A stretch of DNA of 64,000 bases from Tipula vernalis (Eukaryota > Arthropoda > Insecta > Diptera > Tipulidae): contig OY282560.1 in NCBI GenBank assembly GCA_958295665.1, positions 23,395,653 through 23,459,652 on the forward strand. The letters run 5' to 3'. The position numbers and the translations under genes are program-made. This document shows, in pieces, positions 25,021 to 35,269 of this stretch. The notes beneath the pieces are model-generated. The model was not told where the DNA came from, did not search any database, and was given only the letters and a program-made list of their open reading frames with translations. How positions within the stretch are numbered: the first letter of the stretch is position 1; every line of letters starts with the position of its first letter.

Positions 25021-25195
25021 TTTATTTATAACGGTACATGTTATACTGAGATCAATCTTCTAATTTTCTCTAATTTATTTTCACCCCGAGCTGACTATAT
25101 ACACAACTTAATTTGAGCAAGAATGCTCATTTACCATAAGTTGTGCAACAATATAGAAGTTAATTCACGTACTAAGTACTAATACTAGGCGTTAA

Positions 25196-25351
25196 TCAAT
25201 CAACCAGAATACATCCATCTTGTAAAGCATCTTTGCTATCTTGACTCCACGATCTAACGACTTTTCTGGCGATTAAATAATTTTTACTATTCTTAGATGG
25301 AGTCCATTCTGGTTCCTTCGGATTCACTACGGGTTTCGATGATTTAAGCAT
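25196..25351 (-). CDS. Small ORF of 51 codons, unknown function
   Basis: ATG at 25,351 to TGA at 25,196. The product starts MLKSSKPVVNPKEPEWTPSK and ends with ARKVVRSWSQDSKDALQDG plus a short hydrophobic tail. It uses Trp, Asp, Gln, Pro and Gly in a way that AT-driven random ORFs here do not. It lies downstream of the Harbinger remnant on the same strand, so it could be a decayed transposon accessory ORF, a last exon, or chance. The two ends of the segment form an imperfect inverted repeat (aaccagaat...ccatct). I do not recognise the protein. Confidence 0.3.
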   Translation of the reverse strand: MLKSSKPVVNPKEPEWTPSKNSKNYLIARKVVRSWSQDSKDALQDGCILVD

Positions 25352-25590
25352 ATTACGTTAAATATTTCGAAAATGAAATTTCGAAATTTAAAATTTAAAA
25401 GAAAAATTAATACGACCGGCTGAAGTGAAAATCAAAGCCTATCATTATTCGGGTTATATAAATTCTAAATACTTTAAAGGTCAAATTCTATAAATTTTAC
25501 GGGGATCTTTAAAATCTAACAGTTAATTGCACAATCTAAATTATTTAGGCTAAACCCTTTAAATTATGTAAATTATTCTAATTTTATTAA

Positions 25591-26180
25591 TTACATAACA
25601 ATATCACAAACTGTGGATCTTGACATGTTCATTGCTGCACCTACAATTTTATAACTCCTCAGCCAGCCACAGCAAAAATATCATTAGTTCCATTTCCGGT
25701 CCCCAACCACGGTTTTTATTGGGCAAGAATTGGCTAAAAGCGATGAAAGTGTTAGACGATATCCTTAAATGCATTCTCGTCACAGGATCATTATAATTAA
25801 TTATTGAATTAACAATACTGTTTGTTGAGGGAATTGTGTACATTATTGGTCGCTGCAAAGAATGAATTTTGTTAATATTTATGAATACTAGAGAGCAATA
25901 CCTAACATTCATACCTTTAAGTTTAAGTGTATCATACCTGGGAGTTTAGGAGATCCATTATTAAAGGTCGCGCAAAGTTCCGTGTTCTTCTCATTAAACA
26001 CTTGTAACTCATAATTAATAGAAATAATACCATATTTGGATCAAATTCTGCCTCTATCATTTTTATATACACTTTTAAATAACTCTCTACGTACAATTTG
26101 TCATTTGTTGTATTTCCAAATGTCAATTTTATTATGTCAAAATTAATTCCGAAATACTCGCAAACATTTTGGTAACGCAT
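25591..26180 (-). pseudogene. PIF/Harbinger transposase N-terminal part, with intron
   Basis: Nuclease subunit of a Harbinger element, partial. Exon 1 (26,180-25,938) ends with RRTRNFARPLIMDLLNSQ. A readable intron (25,937-25,853, GT..AG, 85 bp) follows. Exon 2 continues in frame with RPIMYTIPS, RMHLRISSNTFIAFSQFL and MELMIFLLWLAEE, the helical region that precedes the catalytic core in this family. A 2-bp deletion then shifts the frame before SYKIVGAAMNMSRSTVCDIV, and a stop follows at 25,591. The DDE catalytic core is absent, so this is a truncated, inactive copy. The exact start is uncertain; a Met at about 26,060 is an alternative. Confidence 0.75.
25853..25937 (-). other. Spliceosomal intron of the Harbinger remnant
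   Basis: Donor CAG/GTATGA and acceptor ttctttgcag/CG on the minus strand. Removing the 85 bp joins two protein-coding segments in frame and without stops, which supports it as a real intron. Confidence 0.75.
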
Positions 26181-26199
26181 ACAAAAATCGACACTGTTG

Positions 26200-27530
26200 G
26201 GGCATCAAAATTGGTTCAACCCAACTTAAATAGCTTTCTTTTTAAAAAACATGTTTCGCTAAATATTACGAAGCAAGATATGATCGACTTATGTAAGGGA
26301 ACACGTTACTCGAAAAACTGATTCATATAGAAACCATGAATCCAAAGAAATTAAAAATAAAATAATTTCTATTAAAGTTGGTTGTGCCACGAGATTGGAT
26401 CGCTCAATCATGGGAGTAAACGTGCAATTCAAATCAGATAACGCAATGGTCATCAGGACCCTGGCGGTAAAAGAGATGCACCAAAGTCATACTGCGGATA
26501 AGCATTTGTAATCGGCACGGCATTACCCTCCATGATTTATACACATTCACTTCGGATAACGTGCGTAATATGGTGAAAACATCAGAGCTTTTAGGCGATT
26601 TGTTTAAAGAAGGGGACGTCATAACTGCTATGCGAGAGAAAATACCCTTCTTCACTTCGATTAGAGCAAGTGGCCATCAACGATGTGCTTCATGATGACC
26701 GGTATAAACAAATAATCGAAAAAGGTAGAAAAGTCGTCATAAACTCAGAACGCAAATCATATTAAGCATTTTAAAATCTAGGAATCTTAAGCAACCTATA
26801 ATAAATGTTCCCACCACATGGGGTTCTAGTTTCAAAATGACTAGTCGATTACCGGAACTACAATCATTTTGTGTTGAAATGGCTTCTACGATACCTCAAC
26901 TAGTGCTCACTGATGACGAATGGATGGAGCTTCAGGAAATGGAAAAAGTTCTCAAATTCTCTTATGATTCCATTTTGATACTTCAAACGAAGTAGCTACC
27001 CTTAAGCGAAGCTCATGCTTCTATTTACAAATGTTTGTTGGAATTAAATACTATTGAAACTTCGCTTTCGCAGAACCTATACTTCTTTAAAAAAGCGAAT
27101 GAGTAATTCGGTATCGCAATGTGGACCTATCCTAGCAGCAACGTTCTTGGATCCTAGGTATCAACCACTCATCTATCAATTTATACCATCACATAATCCC
27201 CGTACAAAAAAGTCTATCGTCAAAAGAAACTTTATCTGACAAAAACATTGAGCCTCAAAATAAAAAGCCTTCTAAAGATACATATATTAGTTCATATTTG
27301 GAACAGAAAGTTGCCTCGAACTCGAATAGACGGAAGCATAGAGTTGTGAAAAATGAAATTTCAGTTCAAATCAACGATATTGAAGAAAATATGCCAATAT
27401 TACCCAGCGATATAAACATTTTTAAATTTTGAAACAATCGAGGAGAAAATGGATACTTACCTATGATAGCAAAAATAATTCTTGCTGCGCCTGGTACACA
27501 GGTCTCTGTTGAGAGGCTTTTCTCTTTATA
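26200..27530 (+). pseudogene. hAT-superfamily transposase remnant
   Basis: Decayed transposase of the BED-finger hAT type in at least five frame pieces. Readable order: IKVGCATRLDRSIMGVNVQF then DNAMVIRTLAVKEMHQSHTA (about 26,370-26,500); LHDLYTFTSDNVRNMVKTSE (about 26,525-26,590), where TSDN carries a catalytic Asp region; VPTTWGSSFKMTSRLPEL; CGPILAATFLDPRYQ (about 27,120-27,160); and, close to the end, AKIILAAPGTQVSVERLF, the dimerisation motif of hAT transposases (27,470-27,525). The VERLFS motif should be followed by about 40 more residues, which are lost or scrambled. No zinc finger is visible at the start. The element has no recognisable ends. Confidence 0.88.
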
Positions 27531-27610
27531 AAGTGGATTCTTTCATTTTGTTTATTTATTTTCTATTTTTTGTTATTATTTAATTTATTTTTAATTTACT
27601 TTGTGATAAC

Positions 27611-28158
27611 AGAGCGGGAGCCGTGTAGTAGGGGACTTAACGAAGGGTGAACGGCTGGATTATGGAATCTCAAAATCAATATTCCGTAATCTAATTTAGA
27701 ATGTCCGAATTTCAAAATTTTTATAGGTTGAGGACAAGATTGAACGAAAAATTCGTAAACGAAGAGGTACAGGCTTGAATTTTGTTTTAGTACTTAGAGT
27801 CAAGATATACAAAGATGGGGGTTTCAGTAAAATGTCTGGTCGAATACCTCTTCAAAGTGTCTCTCAAAAATTAAATGTCATTTCCAAACAGAAATTCGCT
27901 TTTGAAAAACTTTTTCGTTTGGAAAGTAAGAACCGGTTTGAAGAGATAATCGGCCTAATGTTCCCTCGAAATTTTTTCCAACGTCTTTCTTTACATTGAA
28001 TCTAACTAGTGAAACGAAATTCAAGCCTGCACTTTCTCGTTTTAATTTTTAACGGATTTCCTCTCCAGGAAAAACAGTTATTTTTTGCTGATGTTAAGAG
28101 TGTAAAATTTGGTCGTGTACTTTTTCGTTAGACTTAACTACTCCACGGCTCCCGATCT
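27611..28158. mobile_element. 548-bp non-autonomous element with 33-bp inverted ends
   Basis: The left end agagcgggagccgtgtagta (27,611 on) pairs with the complement of the right end at 28,126-28,158 (agatcgggagccgtggagta). The similarity continues through a ttaa-cga block for about 33 bp. Inner inverted modules (caggcttgaattttgttt near 27,770 against gaaattcaagcctg near 28,015) make it foldback-like. It starts 85 bp after the end of the hAT remnant. No transposase and no clear target duplication were found. A 75-codon ORF inside (27,775-27,999) matches nothing I know. Confidence 0.75.
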
Positions 28159-28529
28159 ATAGTGCTCGTTATATTAAAATTTCTAATAAGAATAACTATT
28201 ACCTTTTTTTAAATTTAAAAGTACATTTAACCAAATTAGAAATAAAATTATTAAGCTAATGAATTTCAAGATGTGCTTGATAAAAAAGTTGATCAAATAA
28301 TACAAACATTATTTAATTTTTTTAGGATTTTCATTCGTACACGAAATGTTACGTTTTTTTACTGGTGGGTTTAAACGATAACATAATGATTGCAATAACG
28401 TTATAACATAACGGAACATTTTTTTTTTTTAGGTTAGAAATCCAAACCCATAACGGAAACGAAATTTTAGAGTATTAGTGAAACTGATACCATAGCGATT
28501 GAGAATTTTTTCGTTTTGCCAAAACTGAT

Positions 28530-29100
28530 TTACTATATATCCTATAAATTCTTCAAATTTTATTAATTCATAAACTGCATACATTTTTTAAATGCCATAA
28601 ATTATATAAATAATCTAAACTGTTTAAGATCTGTTAAACCTATAAATTTTAAAAACACTCTAAATTTTCTCAATCCTATAAACTCTTTAAATTCCACAAA
28701 TTTTACAAACTCCTTAAATTCTATGAATTGTATAGATTCTTCAAATTTTGTAAATTTGATAAACTTTTCAGAATTTTTTTAAAATTTTATAAATATTCTA
28801 TTAAATTTTTAAGTTACATGTATTCTTTAAAATTTATGAATCCTGTAAACAATTTTTAAAATGTTATAAATTGTATAAATTTGATTAATTCTCTTAATTA
28901 TGTAAATCGGGAGTCTATAAATTTTACAAATTTTATAATTTTTTTAAATCCTGTAAATTTTTTAAATTGTACAACTTTTCTGATCAATTGCAATTTTGAA
29001 GTAAGTATTGTAACCTTGAAATAAATTTTTCCTCATACTTAATCAGCTGTCTTGTATTGGGTTAGGTCCAGACAGCTAAGTGAATTTTACGGACCACTGA
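28530..29100. repeat. AT-rich repeat, copy A of a duplicated segment
   Basis: Degenerate taaattctataaattt repeat. About 28,680-29,095 matches 33,235-33,600 along its length, including the non-repetitive tail cttgtattggg...cagacagctaagtgaatt. The two copies lie on either side of the piggyBac element but well outside its ends, so they are not its target duplication. Confidence 0.75.
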
Positions 29101-29558
29101 ATAAATGCAGCGACTTCAAACGATACTTAATCACATAAGAAAATACGAGTAAATCAAATCTCCAGCTATAAATTGAATATTCTGAGATACTTTTCGGAAT
29201 AATGGAGAGGGATGATTTTTACCGGTAGAAGTTTTGCATTTAAGATTCGAGACTGCAGTTTTCTTGTGGTTTCCCGGGAACCCTATAGTTGCAAATTTGC
29301 AAGTGAAATTTACGGTGCGTGATAAAATAGATCGTGCACGGTTACACGTCAAAGTGCTTTCAAAAGCCTTTTCTTGGCCAAATTCTGCATTAAAAGACTC
29401 ATTACGCAAGGTGAATTTTTGAGAAGTTCTGTTGGGATAAATTTGTGATAGGATCAGATAATATAGATTTCTTTACTGCATTCAACAATGGACAATATCT
29501 CTAAAATCGCTAACTTCTATGAATTTGGAAAATTTTCCAAATATAATAAACTGTTTAA
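29101..29558. other. Spacer before piggyBac, no gene seen
   Basis: About 450 bp of moderately AT-rich DNA. ORFs on both strands (29,131-29,422) overlap each other and show no family motif. It ends with the TTAA target site at 29,555-29,558. Confidence 0.5.
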
Positions 29559-29831
29559 TCCTTGTGTGTATACCCAAAAAATTATACACTAATGTATACC
29601 CGACCCACCCGGGTGGCCAGGTATATTTTTGTTCATTTCTTACTGTGTAATGGGGTTTCCCCCGAGTAAAAGTAGAAGAGTGAGACAAACAAAAACATAT
29701 AAATAATGGTGGATGCATTTAATTAGTAATGCATTGTGATTCAAACTAGTATGTTGTCGGTGTAATAATATTTATTTTCTAAGTACAATGGCGGAACGAA
29801 ATAACGAACTAACAAACGCACAATTTAGACG

Positions 29832-29897
29832 GTAATATTTGTTTTGGCTACGTTGATTTATAATTTTGATTTATACATATACCATATATCTCGGTAG
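29832..29897 (+). other. Intron 1 of the piggyBac transposase gene
   Basis: Donor CG/GTAATA, acceptor tcggtag/C. Splicing completes an Arg codon and joins the ATG-containing first exon to the conserved LSYEEQL segment in frame. Length 66 bp. Confidence 0.7.
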
Positions 29898-30673
29898 CTT
29901 GTCCTACGAAGAACAACTAGCATATCTCCAACGTTTCCTAGCAGAATATGAAGATGATGAAGTAGATCACGACGTGCAAGATTTCTCTGACGACGATTCA
30001 GAAGATGATTGGCTACCAACCGTACCACAAGAAAATAATGAGAATTCAGATATAGAAGACGTATTTGCAGACAACGTAACCATAAATGTGTCGGAAGATG
30101 AGATTTATAGCGATGACGAAGAATTTGAAATTGTTGATACTGTAAACAACGACGAAACCACTTCTCCTGATTATATAGCTAAAGATGGAACATTATGGCG
30201 GCGAAAGCCTCCCCAAAGACAAGCATTGAGGCATAATATCTTGCGAAGTAAAAACTGTGGGCCTTCTCGTTCGACGAATATGTTGTCCTTAAAAGACACA
30301 TTCAATTGCATTTTCTAGAGAGACTAATAGGAAGGCTAAAGATATGTACGAGGCATATAATAAAAAAACGGGGACAGAACAGCAAAACAATGGAAATTAT
30401 TAAGTGACGAGGAATTTAAAGCTTACTTAGCCATACTCATAAATGCTGGCGTTCATCGTTCAAATAATGAGCATGCGACGGTGTTATGGGCAACTACATC
30501 AAGTCCAATATGTCGGGCAAGCATGGGGTTGAATCGTTTCAAGAAATTTCGCTTAGAGACAGATAAAACTGCCGCCATAAGTGAAATTTTTGAATTATTG
30601 AACGTAAATTTGCGAAATAATAACACTCCGTCCGAGTGCGTAGTTGTGGATGAGCAACTATTTCCATTTCGCG

Positions 30674-30747
30674 GTATGTATCGTTATAATGTGGTTTGCT
30701 CTTGTAGTACAATTTATTTGATTTATTTATTTTTCATAACTGCATAG
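30674..30747 (+). other. Intron 2 of the piggyBac transposase gene
   Basis: Donor CGCG/GTATGT, acceptor ctgcatag/GT. Its removal joins FPFRG to RTKFTQYMP, a junction that is continuous in piggyBac proteins. Length 74 bp. Confidence 0.88.
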
Positions 30748-31352
30748 GTAGAACAAAATTCACGCAGTATATGCCATCTAAGCCTGCAAAATATGACATC
30801 AAAGTTTGGTGGGTTTGCGATGCCTCTAACTCATATCCAATAACAGGGCAAATATACACCGACAAACAATCAACTGGCAGAGAAACTAACCAAGGGGAGC
30901 GAGTTGTAAAGGATTTATGCATGCGTTTCAAAGGGTCCGGAAGAAATATAGTTATGGATAATTTCTTTACAACATTGCCACTCGCACGTCTATTGATAAC
31001 ATGGGATTTATCAATTATCGGAACGTTAAAAAAAAATAAACCTTACATTCCAACAGAAATGCTTCCTTCCAAAACACGTGAAATATATTCTTCATTGTTT
31101 GGATTCAGCGATGACAACGTTACCATATGTTCTTACGTTCTAAAAAAAAATAAAAGTGTGTTATTGATATCCACTCAACATTATAGTCAAACCGTAATAG
31201 GGGAAAAAAGGAAACCCGAAATAATTCACAAATATGGATAATACGAACAAACTGGTGACGCATTACACAACCAAGAGAAAGATACGGCGATGACGTTTGG
31301 CCTTTTTCTATAATATTATTGATATTGCTTGCCTGGCTTATTTTAAAATATA

Positions 31353-31584
31353 TCGTCGGCCTAACTGTGAATTAACGTAACTGACATTTTCTCGAAAGTT
31401 CATCTCTGATTCTAAAATGTTCGTCGTTAGAAACTGCACCTGAATTCCTGCACATACGTTAATTGACTGTTAGGACGACATAGCCATGCTGATTCAGACA
31501 GAGTTTCTCATGACGAAACATTTAGTACCAATAAAGAACTTTCGAAAAAATGTCAGATACGTTAATTCACAGTTAGGCCGACGA
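31353..31584. mobile_element. 232-bp MITE inserted in the piggyBac gene
   Basis: Near-perfect inverted ends of about 50 bp: left tcgtcggcctaactgtgaat onward, right its complement with one or two differences. TA flanks both sides. Without it, the piggyBac protein reads on (AYFKIY to VENITFRSNNTS), which proves insertion. The TA target and short length suggest mobilisation by a Tc1/mariner-type transposase. No coding capacity. Confidence 0.92.
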
Positions 31585-32421
31585 TATGTAGAAAATATCA
31601 CCTTTAGGTCTAATAACACATCCAGACGCAGAGAATTTTTGAATGATTTAGCACTACAACTTGCTTTACCACACATTTCTGCTCGAGCCACCATACCTAA
31701 TGTACTTAGAAACTTTAACACGCGGTCGGGCATTCAGTGTATACTTGGTAAAAAACTTTCAATGGCTAGCAACCACGAAGAGACAACATCTAATTTGATG
31801 CGCGACAGCACTGGGCGAATTCCTCAAGTAGGAAAATGCTAGGTATGCTTATCATCTAATCCAAAGAGAAGTAGTAATACCCGAAAGTCGTGTAGTTTAT
31901 GTAAAAGGCCACGCATACCAACTCAGTGATAGTGTGTTCTAGGTGCAACTAGTTTATAAGTGCGTGCTTAGTTTAGCATTATGTATTATTTTCAAACCAA
32001 ACTATTACCAAATGTACTAATTTTTTTTTTATTTATATAATTATTAATTCTTAATTTTTGCAATTGAATATTAATATTTTGTGATAATTTATAATTTAAT
32101 CTGTGTGTAATTTTATATAGTTAAATAAATGAAAAACCTATATGAATTTTGTGAAAATAAACAACAAAAAAATCATATTTTCCTCATATTTTGTACTGGC
32201 CATCCGGCCGGGTATATACTATTATAAGGGTAACAAATCGTTTTCGCGAATAATTCGGCCAAACAATATTTAATAATAAACTTTTCTGTAAAAATCGATA
32301 AAATCTATACAAATCTAGGATGTCAAGGGGTTTGAAACGCCTAACACCAGATTTACATAATCCTCGAGCATTTAAAATCGAAATGGCAACCCGGGTGGCC
32401 GGGTATACACACAAGGGTTAA

Positions 32422-34450
32422 ATTCTATATAGTTAGTCTAAAAATTCTGTAGACTTATAAGATTTGAAAATGTGTTAAATTTTTAAATTTTATAAATTTA
32501 AAATTTCCATACATCTGTAAATTCAGTTAATTATATAAATCCTGTGAACTTTAAAATTCGGAAAATTACATAAATTCTATAAATTTTATAAAATAAAATT
32601 CATATTTCTAAATTCGCCCTACATTTTTAAGTCCTTTAAATTTTCTAAACTTTCAAAATTTCATGAATTAATTAAATTCTAGAACTTTAAATTTTATGAA
32701 TTTTATAAATTTGTAAATTCTGTATATTCCACTAAATTCTATAAACTTTACAAATTCTATAAATTAGCTGACTTCTTTGAATTTGATAAATTTCTGAAAT
32801 TCTATAACTTCAAGTATTTCTTTAAATTATATAAATGATGGAATATTAGCTTTAGATAATTTTAAACGCAACTTTAGAAATAAAATTTTTTGAAGTTTTC
32901 TAATTTCGGTCATATAAAATTCTAAACAGGCTGTAAAATAAGCTAAATAATTTTATAAATTGTTTAAATGCTATAAATTCTATAGAATCCCGTAAATGTT
33001 CTAAATCCTTATTTAGGTCTTATAAATTCTATATAGTATTTTAAAGTTCAAATTTTATAAATTACTTAAATAATTTGGAATCTATAATCTCAATGAGTTC
33101 TATAAATATTTTAGATTCAGTAAATTCTACAAATTCCGTAAATTATTGTTTAAATCCTGGTAATTCTATAAATTTTGTGAATTGTTTAAATTCTGTCAAT
33201 GTTATAAATTCTAAAACAATATGAATTTTCTAAACCCGGTAAACTCATTAAATTCCATACATTTTACAAACTCTTTCAATTCTAGAAATTATATAAATTC
33301 GATAAACTCATTAAATTTTATAAATTCGCAAAATTCAGAAATTTTTTTAAATTTTATAAATACTCTTCTTTAATTTTTCGAAAATTCTATAAATTCTATA
33401 TAATATTTAAAATTATATAAATTTGATTAATTCACTAAATTATGTAAATCGGCTAAACTCTTTAAAGTCTATACATTATACAAATTCTAAAAATTTTTTA
33501 AATCACGTAAATTTTTTAAATTGCAATTTCAAGGTATAGTAACCTTAAAATATATTTTATCTTGTATTGGGGAAGCTTCAGACAGCTAAGTGAATTATCC
33601 GGATTTACCCCACTTGGTAAATTCCCTAAACTTATCAAATTATTTAAATTCTGTATAATCCATAAATTCTGTAAACTTATAAAATTTATAAATCTGCTAA
33701 AATCTTCAAATTTTATAAACTATACAATTTCCATAGATCCTATAAATTCAGTAAATTATATAAATTCTATAAACTCTAAAATCTGGTAATTAAATATGAT
33801 TTACCTTTAAATTTTTTAAAATAAAATGTCTAACATTTCTAAACCTGATAAATTGTTTAAATTCTATAATTTTAAATTTTATGAATTGCATAAATCTGGC
33901 TGAAATTCTAGATAGGTTTTCCATATTTGATATATTTCTGAAATTTTATAGCTTCAACTTATTACGTAAATTCTATAAAAGATAGGAAATTGACTGTAGA
34001 TTGTTTTAAAATGAACTTTAGAAAGGAAAATTTAAGGAAATTTTTTAGTAAATTAAAATACGATAAATTCCCTAAACTCTATAAATTTCATAACAAATTG
34101 TATAGTTTCAGTAAATTATCCTAATTTTATTAATCCCATAAATTCGGTAAACAGTATGTAATAATAATTATGAAAATCTATAAATTCTTTAATTTCTTGG
34201 GAATTAATTTTCTAAATTTTATTAATTCTCTAAATTCGGGAATTATACAATTTTGGAAAATTTATACATGAAATTCACGAATTTTGGAAATACTGACTTA
34301 GAAATTAATTTAAAAATTAAAAATTAAATTAAAATTTTAAAAATTTAAAAATTTTGATATTTATAAAATTTCGAAATACGGAAACGTGATATAATTGAAT
34401 GATACAAAATTATGGAGTTTCCTTATTTAGAATTTATAAATTATTAATAG
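32422..34450. repeat. AT-rich 'taaattctataaattt' tract, includes copy B
   Basis: About 2 kb of degenerate repeat, the right-hand continuation of the tract split by piggyBac. The segment 33,235-33,600 is a diverged copy of 28,680-29,095, including the distinctive cagacagctaagtgaatt end. No credible ORF. Confidence 0.8.
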
Positions 34451-35190
34451 GATTTGGGATTACAGCTTTATTAGGTTTAAACTTCAAAACGGGGAAAAGC
34501 AAATTAGGAGATTAGAAAATGTTTAGTTCTGCTGCTGTAAAAAAGTTTACCAGGCCGAAATTTAGAAAATTTGTAATAATAAATTTACTACGAAAAAAAT
34601 TAAGAATTATTACGATAAAAAGATTTGATTAGAAAAATCTTTAAGAATTTAGACGATTTGGAATTTTAGATAGTTAGGGTTATGTAAATTTTGAAAATTA
34701 TCTACCTTCGAAATTTAGAATTTTAAGGAAGAAAATTTTGAGAAGTCTAGAAATATAGCGTTTTAGGTATTTACGAATATTGAAATTCAGTAAATTTACG
34801 AATTATATGAAACATTAGAAATCAAGAAATTAGGAATAAAAAAATTGACATTGGTTTGTAAAAGTAAGCAGTTACTAACCAGCTAAAAAGAGGCGAACTT
34901 TGGATTAACAACTATTAAATAAGTTAAATGTGAAGTTCGCTATGGATATGTTATAGCTCAAATTTGATAAGAAGAATTTTAAAAAAAGGTCGAAGTTGAA
35001 TATGATCAATTTAATTGTGCAAATTTAAATTTGTAATTTGAAGAATCGGATTCAAATTTAAAATTGAAGAAACGAATTTTAACAAAATTGAACCTTAGTC
35101 GCTAAATTTGGAGATAAGAGACGAAGTTTCAAGTCTGCAGACTAGAATTTTGTATAAGGAAGTCAGACTTAATGTATCGAAATTGAGAAA
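34451..35190. other. AT-rich DNA, no gene seen
   Basis: AT-rich sequence with loose 'aaatttagaa/gaatttt' motifs. No conserved coding or transposon signal. Confidence 0.5.
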
Positions 35191-35199
35191 ATTGAACTA

Positions 35200-35264
35200 C
35201 ACCTAAACCTCTTTTTACACCGTAGATACGTGTAAAAAAAATTATGTAAAAACAGGTTTAGGTG
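35200..35264. mobile_element. 65-bp MITE with Tigger-like ends
   Basis: TA / cacctaaacctctttttaca ... tgtaaaaacaggtttaggtg / TA. The 20-bp ends pair with one mismatch and are flanked by TA on both sides. The ends follow the same plan as the Tigger terminus at 21,566 (cacccaattctgtttttaca). It is almost nothing but two inverted ends, and it is the smallest element in the window. Confidence 0.8.
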
Positions 35265-35269
35265 TATTC

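Larger units (their letters stand above)
29788..31929 (+). pseudogene. piggyBac transposase, three exons, inactivated
   Basis: Transposase for TTAA-specific cut-and-paste. Exon 1 (29,788-29,831) begins MAERNNELTNAQFRR, followed by a 66-bp intron and then LSYEEQLAYLQRF and an acidic N-terminal region. Frameshifts near 30,310 and 30,385 break exon 2. VVDEQLFPFRG holds the first catalytic Asp and is followed by a 74-bp intron (30,674-30,747). Exon 3 has TKFTQYMPSKPAKYDIKVWW and IVMDNFFTTLPLA (second Asp). The GGVDxxD region with the third Asp is deleted near 31,240, where the frame jumps to LVTHYTTKRKIRR. A MITE splits the gene at 31,353. Beyond it come REFLNDLALQLALP and a Cys-rich C-terminal finger (CxxC...CxxC), with a TAG in GKC*VC. 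The third Asp is lost, so the copy cannot transpose by itself. Confidence 0.93.
29559..32417. mobile_element. Complete piggyBac element flanked by TTAA
   Basis: Both edges abut TTAA (29,555-29,558 and 32,418-32,421), the obligatory target of piggyBac. The outer inverted repeat is 17 bp: left tccttgtgtgtataccc, right the complement of cccttgtgtgtataccc, with only the first base differing. Subterminal inverted motifs around acccgggtggcc and gtatacccg occur at both ends (29,600-29,630 and 32,195-32,410). The element is 2,859 bp and carries the transposase gene on the plus strand plus a nested 232-bp MITE. Confidence 0.95.

Noticed and set aside
29555..29558. The duplicated AT segments around piggyBac as its target duplication
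   Set aside because: They lie hundreds of bases outside the element ends; the true target duplication is TTAA.
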